DNA of 64,000 bases, taken from the NCBI RefSeq assembly GCF_018336155.1, contig NZ_JAGYHF010000018.1, positions 1 through 64,000 of the forward strand, read 5' to 3'. Both the position numbers and the translations under genes were made by a program. Source of the DNA: Pseudomonas rustica (lineage in GTDB: Bacteria; Pseudomonadota; Gammaproteobacteria; Pseudomonadales; Pseudomonadaceae). The notes beneath the pieces were generated by a model, which saw nothing but the letters and a program-made list of their open reading frames with translations, made no database searches and was not told where the DNA came from. Below are positions 45,085 to 54,204 of this stretch, piece after piece; positions within the stretch are counted from its first letter, which is position 1, and each line of letters starts with the position of its first letter.

Positions 45085-45118
45085 ACTGAGACGGGCCGCC
45101 CCTTCAGTTCGGGTTAGA

Positions 45119-45144
45119 CACCGCTGAAAATATTTTCAGCGGTG
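45119..45144. promoter_or_regulatory. Perfect 26-bp palindrome across a stop codon
   Basis: The arms CACCGCTGAAAAT and ATTTTCAGCGGTG meet without a spacer. The palindrome spans the stop codon (45136-45138) of the PEBP-family gene and lies 70-100 nt before the VWA gene. It could be a terminator without a T tract, or an operator. Confidence 0.65.
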
Positions 45145-45696
45145 ATAACGCCGCACCGCACTGCTGTTGCGCAGCACGTGACCTTTGATTTTTTCCATCA
45201 GTTCGGCGCGGGTCAGACCAGCCGGCAAGGCATCCGGCGCCAGATCAAGGGCGTAGATCTGAATGATGTAGTGGTGCGCGCTGTCGCCCACTGGCGGGCA
45301 CGGGCCCATGTAATGGGTGTTGCCTTTGCTGTTGGTGCCGCCGACGCCTTCGAACGCGGATTTCGCACCGACACCGGCCGCAATCTGGTGCGTGGTGGCT
45401 TTGATGCCGTAGTGAATCCAGTGATCGACGCCCAGACCTTTCTGGCCGTCCGGATCGTGCATGACGATCGCGTAGCTCTGGGTCCCCGCCGGGCCGGCGT
45501 TCCAGCTCAATGCCGGCGACTGATTCTTGCCGCCGCAACCGGCCGCATCGCTGGCCGCTGCCGAGGTGAACAGACGGTTGTCGGAAACACCCGGGATGCT
45601 CAGGGTGAAACGCTCCTGGGCCTGCGCCGGAAACTGCACGCAAAGGGCGACGGCAATGGCCGCCAGCCAAGGGTTGAGAGAGGTCAATCGGGTCAT
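45136..45696 (-). CDS. YbhB/YbcL (PEBP-like) periplasmic protein
   Basis: A 186-aa phosphatidylethanolamine-binding-protein-like protein of the bacterial YbhB/YbcL group. Residues 1-26 are a signal peptide (AQA before QERF). Family motifs are CGGKNQSPALSW, YAIVMHDPDG, HWIHYGI and YMGPCPPVGDSAHHYIIQIYALD. I chose the start that gives the signal peptide; the frame runs further upstream into the divergent gene. Its periplasmic role is not established. It is divergent from the Rieske-FAD gene and upstream of the VWA operon on the same strand. Confidence 0.88.
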   Translation of the reverse strand: MTRLTSLNPWLAAIAVALCVQFPAQAQERFTLSIPGVSDNRLFTSAAASDAAGCGGKNQSPALSWNAGPAGTQSYAIVMHDPDGQKGLGVDHWIHYGIKATTHQIAAGVGAKSAFEGVGGTNSKGNTHYMGPCPPVGDSAHHYIIQIYALDLAPDALPAGLTRAELMEKIKGHVLRNSSAVRRYHR

Positions 45697-45835
45697 TCCG
45701 GGAGCACCTTGTGCAGTTGGGCCGTCGTCGGCTTGCAGACTATAGCTGTACCGTTCGTGCCGTGGCACCAGGAAATCGCTGAACCTCGCACCACGGCGCA
45801 AACTCGTAAGAGAAATGCCTGTGAGGAAGCCGATC

Positions 45836-47359
45836 ATGTCCCTGCACCGTGTCGCCCGCTTCGCCGATGTCCCTGAAGACCGTGGCCTGCAAGTTGAAAT
45901 CGGCGACTGCAAGATCGTTTTGCTGCGAGCGGGAGGCCTGCTACGTGCATTTCAGGGCGAATGCCCACACGCCGGCGCGCCGCTGGCTGACGGCGCTTTG
46001 TGTCACGGACGGCTGATTTGCCCGTGGCACAAGGCGGCTTTTCGGGCGGAGGACGGCGCATTGTGCGAGCCTCCAGCGCTCGACAGTCTCAAGCGTTATC
46101 CATTGGAATTGCGTGGCGATGAGGTTTGGGTCGATGACCAAGCGCTGGCAGATCCGCACACGCCGCCGGCCGACGATTCACGCACTTTCGTGATTGTCGG
46201 CGCGGGGGCAGCAGGCACCGCGTGTGCGGCGGCCCTGAGGGAAAAGGGTTTTGGTGGCCGCATCGTGATGATCGACCGCGAACCCGACGCCGGTTACGAC
46301 CGCACCGTGCTGAGCAAATTTGTCCTCGCCGGGGACATGCCGCCGGAAGAAACACCGCCGCTGCGAGATGAAAGTTTCTATAAAGAGCAGCGCATCGAAC
46401 GTCTGCAAAGCGAAATCACTGATATCAATGCCGGGACTAAAACCCTGCACCTCAATGACGGCCAAACGCTGAGCTACGACGCAGCCGTACTCGCCACTGG
46501 CGGCGAACCCAACCCTCTGGAATTGCCCGGCGCCGACCTGCCGCAAGTTTTCGTCCTGCGCTCAAAAGCCCAGGCCGAACAGATCATGAAAGCGGCCAGC
46601 CCCGATCAACGCGCGGTGATCATCGGCGACAGCTTTATCGCCCTCGAATGCGCCTCGGCCCTGCGCCAGCACGGTCTCGACGTCACGGTGCTGGCGCGCC
46701 ACGAAATTCCTTTCGCGGCGCAATTCGGCGAGGCGGTGGGCAAAGCGATCCGCGCCCTGCATGAAGAAAAAGGCGTGAAATTCATCACCGATCATGAGGC
46801 GACAGAGGTCATTGGCGACGGCAAAGTCGAGGCGGTGCTGCTGGACAACGGACTGCGCATTTCAGCCGATCTGGTGCTGGCGGGTATTGGCGTGCACCCG
46901 GCGACTGAGGCGTTCGCGTCACTGCCGAGGGAAAAGGATCAATCTTTGCGCGTTGATGACGGCATGCGCGTCACTGAAGGGTTGTGGGCGATTGGCGACA
47001 TCGCCACCTTCCCGCTGCACGGCCAGCCACAACGCATCGAACACTGGCGCCTGGCTCAGCAACATGCGCGCATCGCGGCGGCCAATATGCTTGGCGGCGA
47101 GGAACATTATCTGGACGTGCCGTTTTTCTGGACGTGGCATTTCGGCAAGAATTACGACTACCTCGGACACGCCGAGCATTGGGATGAAGTCGAGTTTCTT
47201 GGCGAGCCGGAGCATCCGCCGTTTATTGGGTTGTTCGGCAGAAACGGCATTCTGGTCGCCGCGGTGGCCTGCGAAAAGGAACGAGCGATGGCAATGCTCG
47301 CCGAACGCATGAAACAACCGCTGATGATGGAAGAAGCCTGGGCCCTCATCCAGATCTGA
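45836..47359 (+). CDS. Rieske-FAD ferredoxin reductase-like fusion
   Basis: A 507-aa protein joining an N-terminal Rieske [2Fe-2S] domain (about 1-100; ligands in CPH at 43-45 and CPWH at 62-65) to an FAD/NAD(P)H-dependent reductase of the BphA4/apoptosis-inducing-factor type (about 105-505; GxGxxG in VGAGAAGTACA, second nucleotide site in VIIGDSFIALECASAL, and GDIATFP). The chosen ATG has GAGGAAG upstream. It would pass electrons from NAD(P)H through FAD to the Rieske centre or a partner. No oxygenase is adjacent, so the partner is unknown. Confidence 0.9.
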   Translation: MSLHRVARFADVPEDRGLQVEIGDCKIVLLRAGGLLRAFQGECPHAGAPLADGALCHGRLICPWHKAAFRAEDGALCEPPALDSLKRYPLELRGDEVWVDDQALADPHTPPADDSRTFVIVGAGAAGTACAAALREKGFGGRIVMIDREPDAGYDRTVLSKFVLAGDMPPEETPPLRDESFYKEQRIERLQSEITDINAGTKTLHLNDGQTLSYDAAVLATGGEPNPLELPGADLPQVFVLRSKAQAEQIMKAASPDQRAVIIGDSFIALECASALRQHGLDVTVLARHEIPFAAQFGEAVGKAIRALHEEKGVKFITDHEATEVIGDGKVEAVLLDNGLRISADLVLAGIGVHPATEAFASLPREKDQSLRVDDGMRVTEGLWAIGDIATFPLHGQPQRIEHWRLAQQHARIAAANMLGGEEHYLDVPFFWTWHFGKNYDYLGHAEHWDEVEFLGEPEHPPFIGLFGRNGILVAAVACEKERAMAMLAERMKQPLMMEEAWALIQI

Positions 47360-47370
47360 TCACCGATCCC

Positions 47371-47444
47371 GTGTAGGAGCTGCCGAAGGCTGCGATCTCT
47401 TGATCTTAAAATCAAAAGATCGCAGCCTTCGGCAGCTCCTACAC
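47371..47444. repeat. REP-like inverted pair (class A)
   Basis: GTAGGAGCTGCCGAAGGCTG with a GCGATCTCTTGA tail and its inverse lie just after the Rieske-FAD gene. Confidence 0.8.
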
Positions 47445-47460
47445 AGGGTTTTACCATCTG

Positions 47461-47567
47461 ATCGTTCCCACGCTCCTGCGTGGGAATGCAGCCCGTGACG
47501 CTCCGCGTCACCGGACGCGGAGCGTCCCAAGAGGCATTCCCACGCGGAGCGTGGGAATGATCGGTCA
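47461..47567. repeat. Class C palindromes, compound
   Basis: CGTTCCCACGC...GCGTGGGAATG, GACGCTCCGCGTC...GACGCGGAGCGTC and CATTCCCACGC...GCGTGGGAATG follow one another. The 217-bp gap between convergent genes holds only these elements and the preceding REP. Confidence 0.75.
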
Positions 47568-47576
47568 AGCACTGGG

Positions 47577-48104
47577 TTACCGGGTCAAAGGCTCGCGATT
47601 GTCGTCATCTTCGGCATGCAGAAAGATCACCCGGGGGTGCTCCAACGGTGCCAGCGGCGCTGGCAATTCGGCCTGTTTTACTGGCCAGAAATGCGTCACC
47701 ACATGGCTGATGTCGCCATCCTGATCGTTGTGAATGGTCATCACGCCCGGCGTGCGCAATTTTTGGAAACGGTCATCGCACAGCTTGAAGCTCTTGCTCA
47801 GCCCTTCATCGTCAATCACCGGCGACGGCAATCGACGCTGGGCGAAGCTGCGACTTTTACGCTGTTGATAGCGCGCCCAGGAAATCAGCACCACCGCGTT
47901 GACCAACGCAATCCACATGTAGATCTGCAACGTGCCCAGCGCATCGAACGCCGAGTTGTCGATACGCGGCGCGCCCGCATGCGTCTCGATCAACGGCCAC
48001 AATCCGCGAATCAGCAGATACAGCAGGCCAACCCACGCCAACACGGTGAGGATCACGTCGATCACTACCAGGAATGGCCGCTGGCGAGTCCGGATGATTT
48101 TCAT
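47577..48104 (-). CDS. pgaD: PgaD, PNAG synthesis accessory protein
   Basis: A 175-aa inner-membrane protein with two spans (about 12-34 and 60-82) and a cytoplasmic C-terminus. PgaD supports the PgaC glycosyltransferase and, in E. coli, is part of the cyclic-di-GMP-responsive complex. It is longer than E. coli PgaD (137 aa). The gene overlaps pgaC by 4 nt and is last in pgaABCD. Assignment rests on position and the two-span layout as much as on sequence. Confidence 0.85.
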   Translation of the reverse strand: MKIIRTRQRPFLVVIDVILTVLAWVGLLYLLIRGLWPLIETHAGAPRIDNSAFDALGTLQIYMWIALVNAVVLISWARYQQRKSRSFAQRRLPSPVIDDEGLSKSFKLCDDRFQKLRTPGVMTIHNDQDGDISHVVTHFWPVKQAELPAPLAPLEHPRVIFLHAEDDDNREPLTR

Positions 48105-49456
48105 TTGATGACCTCTTCTTCGTCGTCGCCGAGCGGTTTGATGCCCCGGTCAGGGCTGACCCAACGCGCACGTTTCTGATGTTGGCCGAACAGCACTTTC
48201 GGAAAACTGACCAGCGTGGTCAGCAGGCTGATGAGCCAGAACACCAATGGATACCAGACCACCCAGAACATGGTCTTGCCCAGACCCGGCTCGTAGCGGC
48301 GGTCGATGATGATGCTGACCGCGAACTGCACCAAGCAGACGAAGGCCAACAGCAAACCGGTGAAGGCCGGCGGCATCAGGTGATCCACCGCGATGGCTTC
48401 CGGCATGACCACGAATTTGCCAACGCCCCAGAAAATCACCGAGAGCAGGAAGGTGAACGCCCAACCGGTCGACAGGCAGTATTCGAACAGCAGTGGCCAC
48501 AGGTAACGATGGCGGTACTGCCAGATACCGCGAATGTTTTTGAACAGCACTTCGGCGCCGCCCTGGGCCCAACGCAGACGTTGCTTCCACAGACCACCGA
48601 GGGTTTCCGGCATGAGAATCCAGCACAGCGCGCGCGGCTCGTAAAAGATGCTCCAGTGATCGAGTTGCAGCTTCCAGCTGATGTCGATGTCTTCGGTGAT
48701 CATGTCCGGGCTCCAGTAGCCCACCCGGTTCAGCGCGGTACGGCGGAACGCGACGATCACACCGGACACGGTAAAGATTCGCCCGAACACCCGTTGCGTG
48801 CGTTTGATCAAACCGATAATCGAAGAGAACTCGCCAACCTGCACTCGCCCGACCAGCGTCGAACGTGTGCGGATCCGTGGGTTGCCGGTCACCGCGCCAA
48901 GGCGTGCGTTGTCCAGCATCGGCGCAACCAGATAGGCCGCGGTGTTCGGCGCCAACAGCGCGTCACCGTCAATGCACACCAGATATTCACTGCGCGCGGC
49001 AATTGCGCCCATGCGCAGGGCGACAGCCTTGCCCTGGTTTTCCGCCAGGTGAAGAACACGCAGGCGCGGATCTTCCTTGGCCAACGCGTCGAGCACTTGC
49101 GCGGTGTTGTCCTTGGAGCCGTCGTTGATCGCGATGACTTCGATGTTCGGATAATGCTGAGCCAACGCCGCGTGGATCGTGTCGGCGGCGTTGTCACCTT
49201 CGTTGTAGCAAGGGATCAGGATCGAGATCAGCGGTTCGCCTTCCAGTGGCGGCGGCAGGGTGTCGTCCTTCCACGGCCAGTGGCGTTCCCAGTGCAGCCA
49301 GAAATACAGGCCACCGGCAATCCACAACCCGGACATGAACAACGGGTAGAAGAACACGAAGTCCATCAGGAACTGCCCGGTCACCAGGAAGATCAGCCCC
49401 AGCGGAACGCCGAGGACGATCGCCAGAACAAGCAGGGCTAACAGTCTATCCAGCAT
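48101..49456 (-). CDS. pgaC: PgaC poly-N-acetylglucosamine synthase
   Basis: A 451-aa processive family 2 glycosyltransferase that makes beta-1,6-N-acetylglucosamine polymer from UDP-GlcNAc at the inner membrane. N-terminal spans (about 5-28 and 35-55) precede the catalytic domain with [21 protein letters not shown] (DxD-like), [10 protein letters not shown] and QRLRWAQGG (QxxRW). C-terminal spans follow. One nt separates it from pgaB. Synthesis probably responds to cyclic-di-GMP, for which several enzymes are encoded at 31-36 kb. Confidence 0.96.
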   Translation of the reverse strand: MLDRLLALLVLAIVLGVPLGLIFLVTGQFLMDFVFFYPLFMSGLWIAGGLYFWLHWERHWPWKDDTLPPPLEGEPLISILIPCYNEGDNAADTIHAALAQHYPNIEVIAINDGSKDNTAQVLDALAKEDPRLRVLHLAENQGKAVALRMGAIAARSEYLVCIDGDALLAPNTAAYLVAPMLDNARLGAVTGNPRIRTRSTLVGRVQVGEFSSIIGLIKRTQRVFGRIFTVSGVIVAFRRTALNRVGYWSPDMITEDIDISWKLQLDHWSIFYEPRALCWILMPETLGGLWKQRLRWAQGGAEVLFKNIRGIWQYRHRYLWPLLFEYCLSTGWAFTFLLSVIFWGVGKFVVMPEAIAVDHLMPPAFTGLLLAFVCLVQFAVSIIIDRRYEPGLGKTMFWVVWYPLVFWLISLLTTLVSFPKVLFGQHQKRARWVSPDRGIKPLGDDEEEVIK

Positions 49457-49457
49457 G

Positions 49458-51461
49458 TTATGGATTCCATTTGTTGGAGAGTGCAGGCCTTACGATTTTC
49501 AGGTCTGGCAGGTTGTCGAGGAAGTTGTCCGGGTAGTAACCGAAACTGGTCGCGCCCTGACGCTTGAGACGGCCCATCCAGTCCGCCATCACCGCTGCGT
49601 CAATGTCGGCCTGGTCTTTTTTCGTCCAGTCCCGCGCCTGCAATTCGAACACGGTGCGATCCAGTGCCCCGGGACGTTTTTTGACGATTTCGACCAGCGC
49701 TTCCAGCCACGGCCCGGACTGCGCCTGCGTCTGTTTTTCCATCAATGGCATGGCCATTGGCGCCGTCCAGTCGTAGGTCGCGAGGAAGTCGTCGAGGTTC
49801 TGCGCGAACCACGCTTCGCTGGCCGGATTGATCATCGGCTCGGCGAAAATATTGCGCGCGGTCTGCACTTGCGGGCCACGAATGGCGCGGACTTTGGCAG
49901 TCAGCTCGTTGGTGAAGTCGATGAGGTATTTGCTCTTGAAACGCGTCCAGCGCTGCATCGCCGCCGGATCATCGCGAAGTGCGGCGATCGAACCCGGCAG
50001 ACCGTTAGCGGCGTAAACCTTCAGCGCCTGCGGGCCGGCGTCCTCGAAATCAGAGAGCACCGCATCGTCGTGATAAATAATGCCGTCGACCGAGGTCAGT
50101 CGCGCCACGTCTTCGTAGATTTCACCGATGATCCGCCGCACTTCCGGATCGAACGGCGACAGGCGTTTGTACTGATCCGGATCGACCGACGTGGTGCCGG
50201 TTTTCGGATCCCAGCGCGTCACCCGCGGCAGTTTCGAATCGAGGCCGAAACTCAGCACTGGCATCCACGCGAAGACTTTCACGTGAGCGCGAGTACGCAG
50301 TTGCCAGGCGACGCGGTCGAACAGGTCGGCGCGCACCGGCAAATGACGGTTGGGGAAATAAAGCGAATGCACCAGGCCATCGCCCTTCGGATCGGCAAAG
50401 GCTTGCAGGAACACCGTGTTGGCACCGAGGTCAGCCATGCGCTGCACCAGTTTGCCGAGGTTGATGTCCTGTTGCGCCGGATCCGGGTCGTAGACGTTGT
50501 CCAGATCGACGTGCACCACGCGCATGGCGAAATCGGACTGCACCGCGACGACGCTGTTGGCGAAATGCTCGCCGTCAGGGTCGGAGGCGACGAGGAAGCG
50601 CGGGCTGCTCATCAGGTTGTCGAGGGTATCGAGGCCGTCATCGAGGGTCAGGGCCATTTCATAGCCCTGCTCACCGACCACGGTCAGCGAAGTACCGTCC
50701 GCCGTGCCATACGGCCAGACCCAGACCCGTGGTTTCTTGCCGGTAACCTTGCGGATTTTCTCCGAGATGTTGTTCACGTCAGTGCGGATCCGCGCCTGGA
50801 AATCGGCCTCGGACTCATAACGTTTGGTCACCGGATCGTAGCGACGGGTCGCGGCGGCAGGCTGCATGTTGCCCTGCGGGTTGGCCAGAATGCCTTTGTG
50901 GTTGGCGTCGGTGTGCGCAGCGATTTCCACCAGACCGGATTTCGAGATTTCGCGCACCTGATCCCAGGTGAGGAAGTCGGAACGCGCACGCGGTGTGCCG
51001 GCGAAATCCACCGGCTGGTTCAGCGGTGTGTCGATCCAGCTGCCGACTGGCGCCAGCAGTGCATGCCAGTTATAGGCGCGCAACACCGGCAGCACGCGGG
51101 TGTAGAAGCTCGAATAGCCATCGTCGAAGCTGAGCAGAATGGCTTTCGCCGGCAGCTCCGGGCCGCCCTTGCGCGCCGCCATGATCTGGTCGACCGTGAC
51201 CGGTTTGTAGCCGTTCTCACGCAGCCAGGCGAGTTGCTCGATCATGCGCTCGGTGCGCACCGCTACCACGGCCTGATCGGGATCGCGATCCTCGATATCG
51301 TGGTAGGCGATACCGAGTACGTGGTTTTTCGGCCACGGTTTTTCGCTGGCCGCCACCGGACGCTCGGACGGCGGCGCGAAGGCCGGAGCTTGCTGGGCGC
51401 AAGCGCTGATCAACAGCACTCCCAGCAGAAGGATGAAACGCGAAATCAAAGGCATCTTCAA
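49458..51461 (-). CDS. pgaB: PgaB PNAG deacetylase / glycoside hydrolase
   Basis: A 667-aa lipoprotein (lipobox ISAC, Cys21) with an N-terminal polysaccharide deacetylase domain (about 80-290; [12 protein letters not shown] holds the metal Asp residues and AAHTDANH the His) and a C-terminal GH153-type domain (about 310-640; [18 protein letters not shown] and [10 protein letters not shown]). It partly removes N-acetyl groups from PNAG in the periplasm so that the polymer can be exported through PgaA. It lies between pgaA (6 nt) and pgaC (1 nt). Confidence 0.96.
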   Translation of the reverse strand: MKMPLISRFILLLGVLLISACAQQAPAFAPPSERPVAASEKPWPKNHVLGIAYHDIEDRDPDQAVVAVRTERMIEQLAWLRENGYKPVTVDQIMAARKGGPELPAKAILLSFDDGYSSFYTRVLPVLRAYNWHALLAPVGSWIDTPLNQPVDFAGTPRARSDFLTWDQVREISKSGLVEIAAHTDANHKGILANPQGNMQPAAATRRYDPVTKRYESEADFQARIRTDVNNISEKIRKVTGKKPRVWVWPYGTADGTSLTVVGEQGYEMALTLDDGLDTLDNLMSSPRFLVASDPDGEHFANSVVAVQSDFAMRVVHVDLDNVYDPDPAQQDINLGKLVQRMADLGANTVFLQAFADPKGDGLVHSLYFPNRHLPVRADLFDRVAWQLRTRAHVKVFAWMPVLSFGLDSKLPRVTRWDPKTGTTSVDPDQYKRLSPFDPEVRRIIGEIYEDVARLTSVDGIIYHDDAVLSDFEDAGPQALKVYAANGLPGSIAALRDDPAAMQRWTRFKSKYLIDFTNELTAKVRAIRGPQVQTARNIFAEPMINPASEAWFAQNLDDFLATYDWTAPMAMPLMEKQTQAQSGPWLEALVEIVKKRPGALDRTVFELQARDWTKKDQADIDAAVMADWMGRLKRQGATSFGYYPDNFLDNLPDLKIVRPALSNKWNP

Positions 51462-51467
51462 ACTCTT

Positions 51468-53948
51468 CTAGAAGCGGAAAGTGAGGTCGACGAGCAGACG
51501 CAGATCGGTCTCCCGATCACCGTCGTAGGGCCGGTTGATCACACTGAACAAACCGCCCACCTCGAACACGTCGTTCCAGGCATAGCGTTGGCCGTAGCCG
51601 AGCAAGGCCATGCCGCCGGTGCCGTGATCACGCTGGCTGTACGTACCCGCGCCGGCCTGGAATTGCTGACTCCAGGACGTTTCGTAGCGGTGGTAGAGGA
51701 CGTGGTTGACGTTGACCAGCGGCATCACGCTGAAGTCGGATTTCGGGTTGAAGTACGGCACGTCATCGGATTTCGAGTTGTGGCTGGTGCCGACTTCCAG
51801 ACCGGCATCGACCTGAATGTTCGGCGCGCTGTAAACGCCCTCGCGGCCCGTGAGCAAGGCTTCGACACGATCGTTGCCGTCGCTGAAGTGCGACGGGCTC
51901 ACCGACAGGCGCCACTCGCGGCTTTCGTTGGCGCGCCAGCGAATGAACCCGCTGCCGCCGTTGGCCTTGATGTCGCTGTTGAGCGCGCGCAGCGGCGTTT
52001 CCGCCGAGAGGTATTCGAGGCTGCCGCCGTACTGCCAGTGGTCGTTGATGTCGCGGGCGATCGCCAGACGCGCGCCCTGTTTGTCGCCGTAGCCGTAATC
52101 GTGATTGGAGACTTCGGCTTCGAGGGTCATGTCGCGGGTGCGCCGTTCCAGACCGACACGCTGGAAGCGATGGTTGCCGGTGCCTTCGGCAAAATCACCG
52201 GTGGCGTAACCGACGCCCGCAAACACACGCCAATCCTCATCAATCGGCGGGCTGTAAATCGTGCTTTGAATACCGAAATCGCGGCTGCCACTGACGGCAC
52301 CGGCACCGCTGCTGCCGCCACCGTTGGCCTTGCCGCCTAAGGCTTCGACACGCAGTTCGGACATGTCGTGAACTTCACGCTCACGGGCCAGACGCTGCAC
52401 CTGGCGGTTGTCCGGATAACGTGCGACGACGTCATCGGTCAGCGCATCCATCTGCCGCCATTCCTGCAATTCCATCGCGGTGTGTGCCTGACCGATTTCC
52501 AGGCCCATGTCGCGCGGCACCATGCTCTCGGTTTCCTTGAGCTGCATTTCTGCGCGGCGTGGCCAGTTGCGGGCCAGGTACAAGTCGGCCTGGGCCAGAC
52601 GCAAACCGGTATTGCCCGGCGCCTGATCGACCAATGTTTGAAGGCTTTGTTCGCCGTGGGGCAGATCGGAACTGTAGGTGCCGGCCTGCGCCGCGAGTTG
52701 TTGCGCGTCCATCCATTCATCGTTCGGGTTGCCGACTGGCAAGCCCTTTAGCTCGATGCGCGGACGTTGCGATTTGGCGGCGTCTTCGGCGACTTTGCGC
52801 GCCTCGTCGGCACGGTCACTTTCCAGTAGCGCGTAATACAGCGCGGTGCTGTCTTCGAGACGGTTGCCGACGTCGGCGTCCGGCGCGGCGAGGACTTGGC
52901 GATACAGGTCGGTGGCGATTTCCGGCTCACGCTGATCGAGATAAGACGCCGCGACCCAACGCAATGCGTAGGTCGGAATCTGCACGCCTTCGGCTTGCAG
53001 CTTTTGATATTCAGCGATGACGTCGGCGGTGCGCGCGCGGGCCTTGAGCGCGCCCATGCGGTCGATGCGCCAGCGGGTCACGTCTTCCTTGGCGCTGGCG
53101 TCCGGCGTCCAGGTGGCGAGGAGTTTGTCGTAGTCAGCCAGCGCACGATCGGCGATGACGTAGCGTTCCTTTTCACTGCGACTGGCCATTTCGGCGAGGC
53201 GTACACGCTCAGCGGCAAGATCACCTTCGAGGCGACGCAGCGTGACCGGATCAATCAGTCCCGGACGTTGATTGGCCAGGCGCAGCGCGGGCTCTGGCAG
53301 ACGGGCCTTTTGCAGGGCGACCACGTATTCGCGGGCAACTTCCGGTTTGTTGCCGGCGCGAATAAAGGCCTGATCGTATTCAAACAGCGCGTCGTACTGT
53401 TTGCCCGCGCGATTGAGTGCGTAGCCCAGCGCGAGGCGGCGTGCAGGGTCATCGGGTTTGGCAGCCACCAGCGCTTGGGCGCGCGTCACGGCTTGGTCGG
53501 GTTTACCGCCATCCGCTTGCGTCAGGGCCAGGCCCAGTTGCAGGTCGGCGTTATCCGGCTCCAGCGCGAGAGCCTTGTTGTAGACCTGAGTCGCCTGATC
53601 CCAACGCTTGAGATTGCGATAGGCACGCGCGGTGGCGGTCAGTGCTTGCACCGGCAGCACGCGGTCGCGGCCCTGAGTTTCATAGACTTGCACAACTTCA
53701 GCGTCGAGCCCGGCCCAACTGGCGATTTGCAAGTGATCGCTGATCTGCCCGGTGGTCGACTGACCCGCCGGCACCTGACGCAACACCGTCAGCGCAGGCG
53801 TGTACTGCCCGGCCCGGGCATCGCGCACCATCTGATCATAGGGTGTGTCGGCAAACGCCATGACCGGCCAAAGCAATTGGCTGCACAGCGCGACACGGAA
53901 CAACGGGCGTAAACCACGATGCAATACGGGAACATCAATACGCGGCAT
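51468..53948 (-). CDS. pgaA: PgaA PNAG outer-membrane porin
   Basis: An 826-aa outer-membrane exporter. A signal peptide (residues 1-33, ending AFA before DTP) precedes a periplasmic TPR superhelix (about 40-510, e.g. WDQATQVYNKALALEPDNADLQLGLALTQA) that binds de-acetylated PNAG. A C-terminal beta-barrel (about 530-826) ends in the aromatic LTFRF. It is the first gene of pgaABCD. The upstream 256 bp holds the promoter and GAACA-CAATAAT-TGTTC at 54078-54094. Confidence 0.95.
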   Translation of the reverse strand: MPRIDVPVLHRGLRPLFRVALCSQLLWPVMAFADTPYDQMVRDARAGQYTPALTVLRQVPAGQSTTGQISDHLQIASWAGLDAEVVQVYETQGRDRVLPVQALTATARAYRNLKRWDQATQVYNKALALEPDNADLQLGLALTQADGGKPDQAVTRAQALVAAKPDDPARRLALGYALNRAGKQYDALFEYDQAFIRAGNKPEVAREYVVALQKARLPEPALRLANQRPGLIDPVTLRRLEGDLAAERVRLAEMASRSEKERYVIADRALADYDKLLATWTPDASAKEDVTRWRIDRMGALKARARTADVIAEYQKLQAEGVQIPTYALRWVAASYLDQREPEIATDLYRQVLAAPDADVGNRLEDSTALYYALLESDRADEARKVAEDAAKSQRPRIELKGLPVGNPNDEWMDAQQLAAQAGTYSSDLPHGEQSLQTLVDQAPGNTGLRLAQADLYLARNWPRRAEMQLKETESMVPRDMGLEIGQAHTAMELQEWRQMDALTDDVVARYPDNRQVQRLAREREVHDMSELRVEALGGKANGGGSSGAGAVSGSRDFGIQSTIYSPPIDEDWRVFAGVGYATGDFAEGTGNHRFQRVGLERRTRDMTLEAEVSNHDYGYGDKQGARLAIARDINDHWQYGGSLEYLSAETPLRALNSDIKANGGSGFIRWRANESREWRLSVSPSHFSDGNDRVEALLTGREGVYSAPNIQVDAGLEVGTSHNSKSDDVPYFNPKSDFSVMPLVNVNHVLYHRYETSWSQQFQAGAGTYSQRDHGTGGMALLGYGQRYAWNDVFEVGGLFSVINRPYDGDRETDLRLLVDLTFRF

Positions 53949-54077
53949 TCGTCAGCATCCTTACATGGCCAGCCGGGTCGCAATGCCCTCCTTGCCCATT
54001 CGTAACGGTGGCCGAAACTGACAGCCTCGGCCAAGCTTAGTCAGGCAGTCTTGCATGCAAGCGTAGACCAGTATCGA

Positions 54078-54094
54078 GAACACAATAATTGTTC
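54078..54094. promoter_or_regulatory. Inverted repeat upstream of pgaA
   Basis: GAACA and TGTTC flank CAATAAT, 130 nt before the pgaA start. A regulatory role is possible but unsupported beyond position. Confidence 0.3.
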
Positions 54095-54148
54095 AGAATC
54101 GTCAGGGCGGTTCTGCCGAAAAGTCAAAAACCCAAACCCCAGACAGCA

Positions 54149-54186
54149 AAACGCCCGGCGTCTGTGCGGTACAGAGGCCGGGCGTT
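54149..54186 (-). terminator. Terminator after DUF945 gene
   Basis: On the minus strand CAACGCCCGGC pairs with GCCGGGCGTTTT. It lies about 20 nt after the DUF945 gene stop and is followed by a short T run. Confidence 0.8.
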
Positions 54187-54204
54187 GCTATTAAGCGCGC
54201 AGAA

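Noticed and set aside
45086-45112. A possible ECF-type promoter before the VWA operon (GAAC on the minus strand, then TCTCA)
   Set aside because: The spacing between the two elements is about 15 nt, shorter than in typical RpoE-type promoters, and the -35 lacks the full GGAACTT.
49455-52340. A 961-codon open frame on the plus strand
   Set aside because: It is antisense to pgaB and pgaA, whose families, signal peptides and operon spacing are secure. Long antisense frames are common in high-GC DNA and this one has no recognisable domain.
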